A stretch of DNA of 64,000 nucleotides from Echinarachnius parma (Eukaryota; Echinodermata; Echinoidea; Clypeasteroida; Echinarachniidae), in NCBI GenBank assembly GCA_037951105.1, contig JBAMJV010005504.1, positions 310,001-374,000 of the forward strand, written 5' to 3'. A model generated the notes under the pieces. It saw only the letters and a program-made list of their open reading frames with translations, was not told the origin of the DNA and did no database searches. Position 1 is the first letter of the stretch. Every line of letters begins with the position of its first letter. Both the position numbers and the translations under genes were made by a program. Shown piece by piece: positions 1-10,854 of this stretch.

Positions 1-179
1 TATTTCTGTTTTGCTAGGTTGGCATCTTTGGTCCGTGCACATTTTGGTATGATAAAAGCAATATGAAAATGAAGAAAATAAAAAGAACACTGATGTAGGA
101 AAAACATTTCAATGTACATGTAAACTTTAAATGACAAAGATATATTTTAATTTAAACATATAAGAAAACTGACCAGAAA

Positions 180-328
180 TACAGGGAAACCCCATTATAA
201 CGAGGTAGTCAGGACTATCGATTTTACCTCGTTATAACCAGAATTTCGCTATAACCCGAGCTCGTTATAAGTGGAGCATTATGCCATTGGAACAATCGGG
301 ACCAAAGTTATAACGGGGTTTCCCTGTA
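180..328. mobile_element. MITE with ~21-bp terminal inverted repeats
   Basis: The left end reads TACAGGGAAACCCCATTATA and the right end is its reverse complement with one mismatch (…GGGGTTTCCCTGTA). The inside repeats CGTTATAAC-like words in both orientations. No coding capacity. A possible TA target duplication flanks it. It is a short non-autonomous DNA transposon; the superfamily cannot be fixed from the ends alone. Confidence 0.8.
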
Positions 329-748
329 TAACGTGATTTAAAGAGAGCAAAGAGGTATTTTAGACAGATATATTTTGAGATATGAGCTAGAATTTATTTT
401 TTAAGCATGTCAATGACATTTTGTTACTGTATGAGCTACATGTGGACACCATCATCAATGTATTCTGGAAGTTGCTCTGATCTTCTCAAGTGTATCAGAC
501 TACAATATTTTACATTGACCATGTACATGTTCAATAAATATTTCTTATTTGCATAAGAATGAGAATGCAGTTTCCTATATATATTTTGTCAATCTCTTCC
601 TTATTCTTAAATATTTGTTTGTACTCAGTCTACAAACTGTGCATGTAGAATTATATTTGATGTTTGATAATGAGTGCATTTATCTGTTGAAATTGGACGT
701 CCATGACAAAAAACAACATATGACATCACATACTAATTCATTAAGAAA

Positions 749-776
749 TAATGCCTCCGGCTACTTCGTTGTGAAG
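749..776 (+). repeat. Isolated fragment like the 3' hairpin of the pearl-like family A
   Basis: AATAATGCCTCCGGCTACTT, followed by CGTTGTGAAG, matches the first arm and loop of the 3' hairpin of the family A elements at 35.7 and 39.9 kb. The second arm is degraded. Probably a decayed solo end. Confidence 0.4.
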
Positions 777-814
777 ACATACAATTAACACTTTCACAGG
801 AGAAAATAATGTAC

Positions 815-950
815 TACAGTGGAACCTCTTTATAAAGAGGCTATTTCACATGTTCAGGTTATTTATGTATTGTATGATTTGAAAACCCTGATATATAACA
901 AGGTAAATTCAGATGGCCAAATGTGCACATTACAACAAGGTTCCACTGTA
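815..950. mobile_element. Small MITE with 12-bp perfect terminal inverted repeats
   Basis: Starts TACAGTGGAACC and ends GGTTCCACTGTA, a perfect 12-bp inverted pair enclosing 112 bp without coding potential. The ends and an apparent TA target are like Tc1/mariner-type MITEs, but this is inferred from the ends only. Confidence 0.7.
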
Positions 951-1154
951 CTACTCTCAGTACTCGGACACAGAATTAACCATGGATGCAATCAATAGGT
1001 TACAGTGCATTTCAACTTTAATGTATGGATTCAGCATCAAATTTGACAGTGTGCAAAGGTATACTATATCACTTGATAACACGTGATAAGTTCTTCCTCA
1101 GTCTATACATGAACATCAAAATGAAGCTATTACAGTTACATCTCAAATAAAGCA

Positions 1155-1708
1155 TTAACGGGATAGTTGAGTATTGGTCAAACTTAACTTTAGTAACCAA
1201 AACCTGGACCATTATGGTACAAAGTAATATGTTGTAACTTCACCATGCTTGAATGTATACACAATTACAAACGACTACTAAAACCCGGTTATCATTCAAA
1301 AAGAGCCATTACAACTCAAGAGGGCGCTATTTTAAAACAATCCTTGGTTTTAGCCTGTTTTTATACAAAATTGTGCATTTAATGTTTTTTAAAATAATTA
1401 TTCAATAGAGATATCATCAACGACTTTAAAAAAAACATATTCTGATTTTTTTCAAAGTAGTGTTCGAGCAGTTTTTGAAATTTTTCTAAAAAGTCTAAAT
1501 ATCGCCCGGTGATTGCCGGTGAAGAACATTTTGAATACAAATATATTTATGGATATTTCAGCCGTTTCTGAGCCGATTTTGATCAAATGAAGTTTTTTCT
1601 GTCATTAAAATTGTATGTTGTTTCGAATTTGAAAGTCAGTTTTTCATTATCTCACAAAAAAATATCGGGGGGCACTTCGGGAAATACCAATACTCAACAC
1701 TACCTTAA
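1155..1708. mobile_element. TTAA-ended MITE family 1 (complete, degenerate copy)
   Basis: Left end TTAACGGGATAGTTGAGTAT and right end …ACTCAACACTACCTTAA are imperfect inverted repeats. The interior (AACTTTAGTAACCAAAACCTGG, GAGCCATT…GAGGGCGC) matches the copy at 15608-16150. Length 554 bp, non-coding. Confidence 0.75.
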
Positions 1709-2369
1709 ATCATTGAATATCAACATTACTTCGCCCCGAGTAGAGTACATTAATTTACCCTATTACGGAAAAAATGTATGAATGCTGGGCCTTGCTACAC
1801 AAAAATGTCTTAGCTACATGTACATGTATGAACAATGTCTGGCACAGAGCTAGGTTAATTAATACTGTACATACTTCCCACTTTCGATTTCTGACACTAA
1901 TTTTACCTTTCCTATTTTCAATTGTGCATATCCATGAAATAGTTGTGACAAAATTTACACTTTTTAGCGAATTATCTCCAGTCAATGCCATTTCTGATAT
2001 CTACATGTAAGTTTTGGCTAACCGTTTATAAAAACAAAAAAATAGATAAAAATACATGAATAAATAAACGTTGCAGTCATTACAGTGTGTTTCTCTCAAT
2101 GATCACTAAAAATATGAAAAGGGTGCTTTCTATACTCCATGCAATACACTATCAATATATAAAACCCCTGTACTTAATATTAAGAAAAGTAAAGGAATGT
2201 TCAACATCTAAAGGTTTACCAAAAACCACTCTTTGTGTAAAGTTATAATTTGTTGATATAGCCAAACACAACAGCAATATCTTAAAGTTAAATATGTAAA
2301 ATATAACAAATGTGGTTGCTTAATTCATGAACAAAATTATGCACACAGTTGTACAGTATGTACTCGTAT

Positions 2370-2620
2370 GCCAGAGTAATGAGCAAAAAATGCAAAGTGA
2401 TATTCACTATTGCCCTGAATTTGTACTTACTCAGTATGACTATCCAGTACATAATTCAATATCTTCAATTGTAAATATCTTTTTAACTAAAGGGAAATTT
2501 GAAGAAAAAAAACCCTGTTCCATGCATAGAATTGTTTAAAATACAATCGCAAATACGAGGTAAGAGAAAACCGCTAGACTAGAGTTGGATAATGTTAATT
2601 ACTAGATCCCAGTTAAAAAG
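2370..2620. repeat. Degenerate fragment of the TTAA-ended MITE family 4
   Basis: Words such as AAAGTGATATTCA, GAGGTAAGAGAAAACCGCTAG and ATGTTAATTACTAGATCCC match the right half of the element at 42661-43047. The left end is missing or unrecognisable. Confidence 0.45.
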
Positions 2621-2725
2621 ATATTATCACCATACAATGTCTGTATTAGAAAATAATAACATGCAATTTTAAATTTCCCCATTTTTTAGACACTAAAATA
2701 AAGGATGTACAATGTATCTTGATTT

Positions 2726-2731
2726 TTTATT
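2726..2731 (-). terminator. Candidate polyadenylation signal for the RecQ-like gene
   Basis: The plus strand reads TTTATT, that is AATAAA on the minus strand, about 420 bp past the helicase stop codon. It is the nearest canonical hexamer I found in the expected direction. AATAAA is common in AT-rich DNA, so this is only a candidate. Confidence 0.3.
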
Positions 2732-3153
2732 TTCAAATTAACAAACCTTGCCCAGTACACAAATATCTTTAAATTTGTTGAATAAAATTAACCACATCCA
2801 GTGAAATGCCATTTTAAACCTGCAAATCGGGTTCTAAACATGCTAAAGGGAAGGGATATAGTAATTGTGTCGACATTTGAAAACAAATTATACATTTCTA
2901 TGATCTAATTTATCAGAAGGAATGTAAAAATCTATGTAAATAAATATGACAGAGTAAAATTAAGCAAAACTCATTCAAAGTCATTCTCCAAAAGGTGATC
3001 TAACTACAAGTTCAGTTTGTTACAGACAGATTGTTGCTTATTAAATTGCTGGGAGGAAGATGAACCCTGATCACTGCAACACCAGAGATGAAACAAATAA
3101 AAAAGAAAATATGGCAGAATAACAATGATAAGAAAGCGTGTCCCATAAAACTC

Positions 3154-4423
3154 CTAATCAGAATCAGATGAATAGATCAAAACTCCCTTGAGTTGTTCTG
3201 ATTCACTGTCAGAGTCACTTTCCAGTTCAATACAGACTTCTGCAGAGTCTGCGCAAAATCCACTAGCTCTCTGTGTACCTAGCACACGCACAAGTATCCC
3301 CCACACCTTGGACACGTCAACAAAAAATGTGTAGTTTGCCTCCAACATACTAGGACTATCTATAACCTCGCAGTCTCTAACAATTAAGTCTATTGCAGCA
3401 ACAGGAAAGGCACTGGCAAGGTCTTTTCCAGAATACAGCGCTGCACATTCATCTCCCCCTTTGAGATTCTCATCTCTGAATGCAAGCAGTTCACATCGTA
3501 GATTGTCGCGCATCTCTTTTGTTACCTCTCTGCACTTGGGCTTTGCGCTGGTCGTGTGAATCTCGCTGTTACATGTATCTACCCCTCGGAAGTCAAATTG
3601 TCCGTATCTTGGATCCAAGCATAATTTGTCTGGCCCACATGTGCACTGCCTCGCACAAATGTCGCAGCACAAATGTGGCACTTCATGTATGGCTGGCGCT
3701 ACACCAAACGGTTTCATGAGATGTTCACGCCTGCAAATGTCATCATTGTCCAGGTATGCTTTCATGTTGCTGCTGATTCTTTGCCTTCTGCAGCCACGGT
3801 ATTTGATGAGCACAGCATGGCAAGGCTCCCCACCACGTCCTCCCCGTCCACTCTCCTGAACATAATCATCTATGTCCTCAGATGGCCCAAAGTGATATAT
3901 TCTTGTAAGATTCTGGCAGTTGATGCCCATGCCGAATGCGATGGTCGCAAACAGAACCCGGATCTCACCATCTGGCTGAGAAAAGGAGGATAAAACCTCA
4001 TCCTTTACTGTTTCCTCTGTTGTCGAGTGGAACATGGCATAATGCCGGCACGGCTCAGATTTTAGGACTTCATGGAAGGCACTAAATAATGTTCTGCACT
4101 GCCGGTGAGTCCTGCAAAAAATAACAGTGCGTGGCATGTCTCTGTTCTTCTCCTTCAACTCAGCGATGAGTGGCGAAAAGATATCTTGATCTTCCTTTAA
4201 CGATGTCGATACGACAGAATACCGGATGTTTGGTCGTTCTGGTGAGTCCATCACAATGGTTGGCGATGTGAGAGACAGGCTCTCAATCAGTCGTGACCTC
4301 AAGGCAAGTGAGGATGTTGCCGTCAGGCTAACTGTTGGCACTGAACGGGGAATCAGGGATCGGACTTCTGCTAAGCGTCCATAGCAGCTTCTGAATGCAG
4401 CCACCTTCTGCGAATCTTGGCCC
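3154..4423 (-). CDS. RecQ-like DNA helicase, exon 3 (helicase C-terminal half)
   Basis: Last coding exon of a three-exon SF2 helicase; it supplies residues 195-616 and the stop, plus the last base of Trp194. The acceptor is a good …TTCTGCAG at 4424-4430. Exon 2 ends two bases into a codon and this exon begins with one, so the frame joins cleanly. Motifs by protein residue: III SLTAT (226-230), IV TVIFCRTH (293-300), V LFATIAFGMGIN (351-362), VI QESGRGGRGG (383-392). A Cys cluster follows (C424, C446, C447, C450 and more), like the RecQ zinc-binding module. No winged-helix RQC or HRDC domain is evident, and the tail is acidic (SDSDSESE). RecQ enzymes unwind DNA 3'-5' using ATP in the nucleus. 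The motifs are divergent from BLM/WRN (DESH, GRGGRGG), fitting the multi-copy RecQ-like proteins of invertebrates. Function beyond helicase is unknown. Confidence 0.9.
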
Positions 4424-4784
4424 CTGCAGAAGTGAAAAAAGAAAAAAGAAAAACATGCTACAGTGCTATATAGTTTGCATTATGAATACAACAAAACTTA
4501 AGAAAAACCAAGTTTAATATTTCCCATAATGTGCACATGATTTTAAAGATACAACAATTTTTATTTCATCAAACGCCGTCCAGAACAGCACCAATATATC
4601 TGATGTCTGATCATATATCTGAGTGTGTTGAATATTAATCAATATTTAATGCCAAAACTTTTTTCTTTTAAATACCTAAGAGGCGTTTTAGTAGAAGACA
4701 TTGATGATCTCTGTATCATTCATATTGAAACAAAGAAAATATCACACTTACAATTTTGTATGAAATGGTTCAAATCAAAATGCC

Positions 4785-4935
4785 TTTTCTGAGAGTGCCC
4801 TCTTGTATTTAACAGAGCATAAAAGGATAGTTATTTTTTTACTTATTAGAGAGTACCGATTTGGTCAAACTAAATTTTTGTAACACAAATCTGCACCATA
4901 ACATTACAAACTAATAATTATAACTCCACTGCATA
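4785..4935. repeat. Fragment of TTAA-ended MITE family 1 in helicase intron 2
   Basis: AGAGTGCCCTCTTGTATTTAAC, AAAGGATAGTT and ATTATAACTCCACT match parts of the family 1 MITE. The fragment is interrupted at about 4936 by the family B pearl-like element. Confidence 0.45.
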
Positions 4936-5580
4936 AACCAGAACGTCAATGACGTAGCGCTCATCCGCCATCTCGCAACATCAAATATCACAAATGTCAT
5001 GTGGTACACTTTTCAACTGGTCAAAAATAAAAATTTGATGCCCTGGAAGGGACATAAAAATTTAAACAAATAAAAATTAGAGTGAAAAAAATATAAATTT
5101 GACGCCCCGGAAGGGGCATGGGGAAAAATTAAAAAAAAAAAAATTAAATAAATAAAACAAAACAAAAAATAAATAAATAAAAATAAAATTTAAAAAATTT
5201 TAAAAATTTAAAATTTAAAAATTACTATAATTAATGAATGGAGAAAAATTTCAAAATTCTGTGTAGAAGTTTAGTGTACCAAAGTTAGCTCTACCAGATG
5301 AAGCAAACCAAATCAAAATCGGTCGAGAAATGAAGAAGCATTTTTTGTGATTTCGAATAAATTTGCATAAATTACCATAGATAATGAATTTCACGATTCT
5401 GTGTAGAAGTTTTAAATCCCCCTCCTAGCCCTATCTTATGAAACAATCAGAATCAGAATCGGTTGAAAAATAACGAAGAAGAAGCATTTTGAAAACTGTG
5501 GACGGACGGACGGACGCCACGGCATGGCATAAGCTCATCGGGCCCTTTCATCGGGCCCTTTGGGCCGGATGAGCTAAAAA
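4936..5580 (+). mobile_element. Pearl-like element, family B, copy 1 (short)
   Basis: Begins AACCAGAACGTCAATGACGT followed by AGCGCTCATCCG, and ends with the hairpin GCTCATCGGGCCC…GGGCCGGATGAGC plus TAAAAA. Between them lie GATGCCC(T/C)GGAAGGG lines, an A-rich stretch, about two ~150-bp core units (TTGCATAAATTACCAT…AAATCGGT(C)GAGAAATGA) and a (GGAC)n tract at about 5500-5516. The 3' hairpin arm is duplicated here. No coding frame. The architecture matches non-autonomous Helentron-type 'pearl' elements. The longer sister copy is at 61350-62525. Confidence 0.7.
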
Positions 5581-5914
5581 TGATATTACAATTGGGTCCC
5601 GGTTTTGATTTTCGGTTCCGAAAAAAAAAGAATAAAAATAAGAAATACAAATTTTAAAAATCATGAAAAACAAAACCAGACTTCAAGTAGCATTTAACAG
5701 CATACAATGTTCTCCATCCATGACCGAAATTATTATCACTCAATTTTGCTTCAAGTAGTAAACCCAAAAGGGTGCGAGCCTAGGCTACTTTGACTCTCAC
5801 GGAACTGATTTTTTTTTTTGTATTCAAATTTTTTTTTTAATCACAAATATCGGGTTCCGATCAGAACCAGTTTATCACTGGCATATCCGACATGAATCGG
5901 CCTTATTTCAAAAG

Positions 5915-6240
5915 GAGTCATTTAAACTGAAAAGGGAGCTCTCGACAAACTTCTGATACTGTAAGTTTCACATGTGATGTTTTTTTGAAGTAGTGATTAC
6001 ATATAGAAATAATATTTGAAAAGAGGAAGCATTTCTATTTTTTTTAGGACTGGTTCATAATTATCAAATAATTGTGGGGCCCCACAATTATTACCAACAT
6101 TGGTTATTTGTTATTTCAGTTAGCCGTGAGTTTATTCTGTCAAAAGAATTGTATGCTCTATCAAATTGACACCCAGCTGTTCTTTATCTCAACAAAAAAT
6201 ATTCACCCTCTTAAATACTAAAAGACTCCTTAGTGCTGAA
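5915..6240. repeat. Degenerate TTAA-family 1 MITE in helicase intron 2
   Basis: Shares the TTTTTGAAGTAGTG / AATAATTGTGGGGCCCCACAATTATT block, the TTTATTCTGTCAAAAGAATTGTATG line and the CTCAACAAAAAATATT line with the copy at 15608-16150. Ends are poorly preserved. Confidence 0.5.
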
Positions 6241-6531
6241 AAATAATTTTGTGAAAAACAATGTTTCAGATACAGAAATATATCAGTGATCAAGCATATT
6301 TAAACCAGCATGATTTTGAGTCAAATGTTTGAACAGCTTTAATATTCCACTCTTTATATAGCATGAGTCATGAGACATTTTTGTCACAGGGTATTCATAA
6401 ACAGTTAATGAGCAGGCTTTAAATCACCAACTTTGATATTTTTACCTGTATTTTACTGTGAATGGACACATGAATCATATTTTAAATTGTCGAAATTTAA
6501 ACCAAACTGAACTGAACAGAATAATTCTCAC

Positions 6532-6743
6532 CATTTGACAATGCAATGACTCTCATCCACTACTAACGCACAGAGGTTCTCCTGCCATACTTTGGTTGAA
6601 AAGAGGTCGAATCCGTCGGCGAAGACACTCTCAGGGCTTATGAAGACATAGGAAATGGTGCCATTCTTCACCCTCTTGTCATCCTCAGGAGAAGCATCCC
6701 CGTAGTACACAGCTTGCAGACCAAGTTTCTTTAATGCGTCTAC
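6532..6743 (-). CDS. RecQ-like DNA helicase, exon 2 (Walker B)
   Basis: Encodes residues 124-193 and two bases of Trp194. The minus-strand acceptor is …TTCTAG and the donor is ATG|GTGAGA. The exon opens with VDALKKLGLQAVYYG, the continuation of helicase motif Ia, and contains VVDESHC (Walker B, DESH at 186-189). The 5' boundary was chosen because exon 1 ends at …SLMKSQ, and SQ|VDALKKLG restores a standard RecQ reading. Length 212 nt; phases match on both sides. DESH instead of the usual RecQ DEAH is odd but keeps the acidic pair. Confidence 0.9.
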
Positions 6744-7356
6744 CTAGAATTACCACAAGAAAAACAACATAAAATTGTAATTACTTCAAAGTAGTGAACT
6801 TGCACTACACATTTAATAATAATAATAAACAATTCTTAGAACGCATAACACTACCGAGTACGGTCTCTATGCGTGTACTGTATTTAAATGTACAGCACAT
6901 CACCTTGGCATTGGTTAGTATGCCTTTGCGGCTTTGCCCTTTCTAAATAAAGGGATTTTTGAATAGTAACATTGTCCAAATCTTCAAAACTGAATTACGT
7001 AGAGTTGGAAGCCGTTCTCTCATATTTGCTGTAATTGTGTAAACAATGTCCAATAGAAGCATGGGACAGATCTTTGTTAAATTTCAAAAAGCAACGGCAA
7101 CGCGTGTGTCTAAGACAAAGTCGCTTTCTCGAAATACAATAATATTAAAATTAATACTTAGTCTACTCTTACTACTACTAGTACTAGTAGTACTAGTACG
7201 TCTTAGTCAGATCATGGCATAAATCGAATCTGATCATCGCATCGGAATCTGCACTATTTTCTCAATGACAATGACAAAGTGTGAGTACAATTTCAAGAAA
7301 TGTGTAAGATTTTTAAGTTTACTTAATTAGATTGAACAAATTCTGTAAATAGTTAC

Positions 7357-7725
7357 CTGGCTTTTCATGAGGGATACAAGCGGGGAGATGATAACCGCGA
7401 TGCTTACTAACGGAGCACTGGCTGGATAGGAAGCGGTCTCCGTCGGCGTAGGCGCCGATCCATTGCCCTGTCCTGTGCCTGTTTCAGCGGGCTCAGTCGC
7501 ACTACGGGATCGCAAGTAATCTCTGCACAACGGAATGGCTTGAAAAATGGCACTCTTGCCGTAACCAGTCGGCAAATTCACAAAAACATCATCCCCGTTC
7601 AGTACAGCGGTAATGGCCTTCAACTGTAAATCCTTAAAATGTGCAATTCTAAGCCTTTTCGCTGCATATTCGATGCTCTTCTGAATCAATTCATCACTCG
7701 TGGTTCGATGACAGGAGGACGCCAT
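7357..7725 (-). CDS. RecQ-like DNA helicase, exon 1 (start and Walker A)
   Basis: Encodes residues 1-123 from an ATG at 7725. It carries a Q-motif-like FKDLQLKAI (30-38), Walker A LPTGYGKS (51-58; RecQ proteins usually have GxGKS) and the start of motif Ia, SPLVSLMKSQ. The donor CAG|GTAACT lies at 7357/7356. A low-complexity Ser/Thr/Ala/Gly insert sits between motifs I and Ia (about 75-105). Total predicted protein is 616 aa, short for BLM/WRN but normal for single-core RecQ-like proteins. Intron 1 is 613 bp. Intron 2 is 2.1 kb and carries a pearl-like element and MITE debris. The frame is intact, so the gene may be expressed despite its repeat-rich setting. Confidence 0.9.
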
Positions 7726-7785
7726 TTTGAAGAAGACAGCAGCTGATTATGCATATTCATGAGTACGTGATAACCCGGCTTCCTG

Positions 7786-7790
7786 ATTGG
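7786..7790 (-). promoter_or_regulatory. CCAAT box upstream of the helicase start
   Basis: The minus strand reads CCCAATCAGG about 60 bp upstream of the ATG at 7725, a position compatible with a proximal promoter element. No TATA box is obvious. A short motif, so uncertain. Confidence 0.35.
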
Positions 7791-7962
7791 GTGCAACTCG
7801 TAGGTAGAGGAATTCAATACTTAACAAAAGAATTCATCGGAGAGCAATCCATTTGCGAAGAGGCTGTCTCGCCAAGTGATTGTGCAGGGTAGTCGCGCTG
7901 TCCAGTCGTTCCTGCATAATGCATACTATACCGGGACGAGACATGCCTTGTCAAGAGGCTAA

Positions 7963-8445
7963 TGCCAAACCAAACCACCATTTTCATGAAAAATCCATTT
8001 TGCTGTACATTTGTGTACAATCGATTAAGACAATAATTATAACTTGTAAACTTAAGGTTTACCAATATATATGTTTACTTTTTGAAAATATAAATAGACA
8101 AGACGTAAAATTAGTAACCTTGATTGTGCAAAGCTAATTGAATATATTTGATTATCCATGGAGGCAAATGTGTTGCCTAGCAACGACTTTTACATAGCAA
8201 CCACATATATGGCATATTTCGAGTTTTCGAGTTACCCTTCCTTAGAAATGTTCTGCTTTATAGGCCTGTATTACTTTGAGTACTCGGTTAACATTGGTTA
8301 AACACATTTGCAATACTTAAGTTTATCCATGGATACCGGCACGTTGCCTAGCAACACTATTCTACCTAACAACCACACATCTAACATACATTTCAAGGGT
8401 TATTTTACCATTCCTGGGCACATTTTTTGCTGTATAGGCCTATAC
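7963..8445. repeat. Left inverted arm built of X-box repeat units
   Basis: From ATGCCAAACCAAACCACCAT onward this stretch is the reverse complement, with roughly 80-85% identity by eye, of 14830-15318. Diagnostic shared lines are TTAGAAATGTT, CTGTATTACTTTGAG, CTCGGTTAACATTGGTT, ATCCATGGATACCG and TTCCTGGGCACATTT. The arm contains two ~175-bp units, each with a GTTGCCTAGCAAC palindrome (8172-8184, 8343-8355). A third degraded unit follows to about 8600. Confidence 0.8.
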
Positions 8446-8623
8446 ATTAGTCAACGTAGATTCTTGATTAAACTTGATGGTGCAATATATGAAGACTACT
8501 TAGTTATCCATGGAGATCAGTATCTAGCAACCACACATCTGACTTATATTCCAGTTTATTTCATCGTCTTTCTTTGGATTTTTTGCGTTATATATCATGA
8601 TTACTTTATATATAGCGTGTATA

Positions 8624-8835
<212 letters not shown>

Positions 8836-8984
8836 TCTGTACAAAATTGACACTAAGCTTGGCAATGTATTGATTTGAATCCAATTATTTTGTTATTATT
8901 ATAATAAATGATACCATAATCAGATTAGATACTGCTCACGAGGAGTTGATTAAATAGAGCCAAATCTACACCATGTTACACATA

Positions 8985-9305
8985 TTAATTGTCACTATCT
9001 TCGTCGGCTTCATCTGCATCTGCATCAGTATCTCATATCTGGCAGTCACAACAACCGCATGCATCTGTGCGGCGGAGTCCATTGGCACGGCACTCACATC
9101 ACCGTGTATGACAGTTTGTGCGACATTTGTAGGCAACCAATCCCAGAATGGCATTTGGAGCCGGAGCCTCTTTAGTCCAGTCAACCACTAGTCTGCCGTC
9201 AATGAGTTTCCATCCCTCTCCCTCAGGGCCAGTTATCTCTGGGGCTGCAGTCAGAGCTACCTTCCAGACAGCAGCCTGGTAATTCGCCCTCTCAATTGTT
9301 AGCGA
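8985..9305 (-). pseudogene. Degenerate fragment with a Cys-rich (CXC-like) tail
   Basis: On the minus strand the frame reads …RANYQAAVWKVAL…, then DGRLVVDWTKEAPAPNAILG, then a Cys-rich segment (YKCRTNCHT, stop, CECRANGL, TDACG, DCQ). The spacing resembles the Cys-rich C-termini found in many multi-copy, transposon-associated proteins of marine invertebrates. An in-frame stop and other breaks make it a remnant. I cannot name the parent element. Confidence 0.5.
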
Positions 9306-9334
9306 TATCCTGTTATTTTTTTTAGATGACTAGT

Positions 9335-9775
9335 GTATAATACGTGCATCCCCTAGTTCTTGCGGAACAAGCCATTGAAGCCCTTGGCGGATTGTAGCAG
9401 CAAAGTGTGTTTGTCATGAAGCACAGGACGTCCATCTATGTAGATGTCAGCAGGAACGGCATCTGATCAAGGAGATGTGTCGTTTTAGAGCTAACTAGTA
9501 GCCTTCTTGACCTCAACATTGTCGGGTGAAATATTCATGATCAGTGGGATTTAATCGGGGGCATCTGGTCAATTGAGGATGGCTTCAAAGTGTTTAGTCC
9601 ATCTCTTCAGTATATCCGGCTTCTCAGATAAGGGAGATAAGGGGGTTGACCGATCAGAACTTAGAAGGCGAGACCTCCCTGACGACTGAGGTCCATAGAG
9701 GGTGTTGATTTCCCCGTAGAACCGCTTTGAGTCAGTAGCCACGAGTCCTGTTTGACCTGTATTTACGAGCACTGA
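9335..9775 (-). pseudogene. LINE retrotransposon remnant (linker and start of reverse transcriptase)
   Basis: The frame at 9569-9772 encodes KRFYGEINTLYGPQSSGRSR and DILKRWTKHFEAILN. This is the segment that links the endonuclease to the reverse transcriptase in jockey/RTE-like LINEs (compare the 'ARWAEHFSEVLN' line in the neighbouring element). Beyond a stop the reading continues as AVPADIYIDGRPVLHDKHTL, a decayed start of the RT domain. Multiple stops; dead. Confidence 0.65.
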
Positions 9776-10234
9776 CTAGTGTAGGCCCCCTTTTTAGAAG
9801 CATATTACTGATGGATAATTTTGATGAGCACGATGTTTACGTCTATGATTTTCGGTGGATTTGTTCATCATGCCCATCTAACCAGTCATTGCATCTTGCG
9901 GGTAGACGTTGATAGACATTGCGGGTGAACAGTCATTCACAATTTTGTTTCAGTGTTGTCAACAACGTGTAAAATGTCTGCCAGCTGATCACCTAGATCT
10001 AAGATGAGTTTTCCAGCCACATCAGGATTCTTCAGTGTATACATTGTTATGCTCCTTTCCCTGTGGGCGCCTCTTTGGTCTAATTTGGAGCTTTATCTTA
10101 TATATATGATGCGCCTGGGTGACTGTCCAACAGTCTGCACCACACATATAATTGGTTACTCTGACATCCTGCACATCTCATTTTACTGACAATGCCGTCG
10201 ATGAGGTTTCAATGTGTAGGTGAGCGAGGATGCA

Positions 10235-10669
10235 TATATGTGACCTCACACCACAAAACGACCGTTATGTCGCCATGGTAGTTTGTCTGTTATTATCTGA
10301 AATAGTCAAATTTTGTTTAAAATATGAAATTCAGGATTTTGATATTTCCTAAAGGCTTTATTTACCTTCTGTGAAATTGTGAGCGTCAGAAATCATGTGT
10401 AAATATGTTTTTTCTTCAAATGAAAATGATCATATTACAGCGCTTAAATGGACGCTGATCTTTAAAGCGGCCTCTTTTCTCTGTAACTTTAAAAACTGTT
10501 TCAGCCATCTTCCAAATGTTTGGCTCTCATTTTGAGACGGTTTTCTAAATCCAAATTCGACAAATTATATACCATTTTAAAGGTAATGACTTCTACTTTA
10601 TCGTCATGTGAAAATCAGCTAAATCATTTTTCCCGACTTATTGGTCGTTTTGTGGTGTAAGGTCACATA
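10235..10669. mobile_element. MITE with 28-bp terminal inverted repeats
   Basis: Left end ATATGTGACCTCACACCACA (continuing AAACGACC) and the right end are inverted repeats with one mismatch. 435 bp, AT-rich, non-coding. It sits between the two LINE remnants, inside the region bounded by the large inverted arms. Confidence 0.85.
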
Positions 10670-10854
10670 TGTTGTTTTGTTGCGAGTGATGGGTGAAAGA
10701 TGGCATTTGTTATCTCTAAGGCATGTGCTTCGCAGGTCTGTAAAAGAAGTAATCAATTGTTGTTGCGGGTGACCACTCCATTCTTCCAGTGACACCTTCC
10801 CATAGGCATAGTGATGAATCATGACTTCTTTATCTTTTTTTCTTACTGCCCATT

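Larger units (their letters stand above)
1..3153. other. Gene-free flank downstream of the helicase gene
   Basis: Apart from the MITEs listed separately, this 3.1 kb is AT-rich and repeat-derived. The open frames of 60-80 codons on both strands lack splice context and recognisable domains. The part just left of 3154 should contain the helicase 3' untranslated region. Confidence 0.5.
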
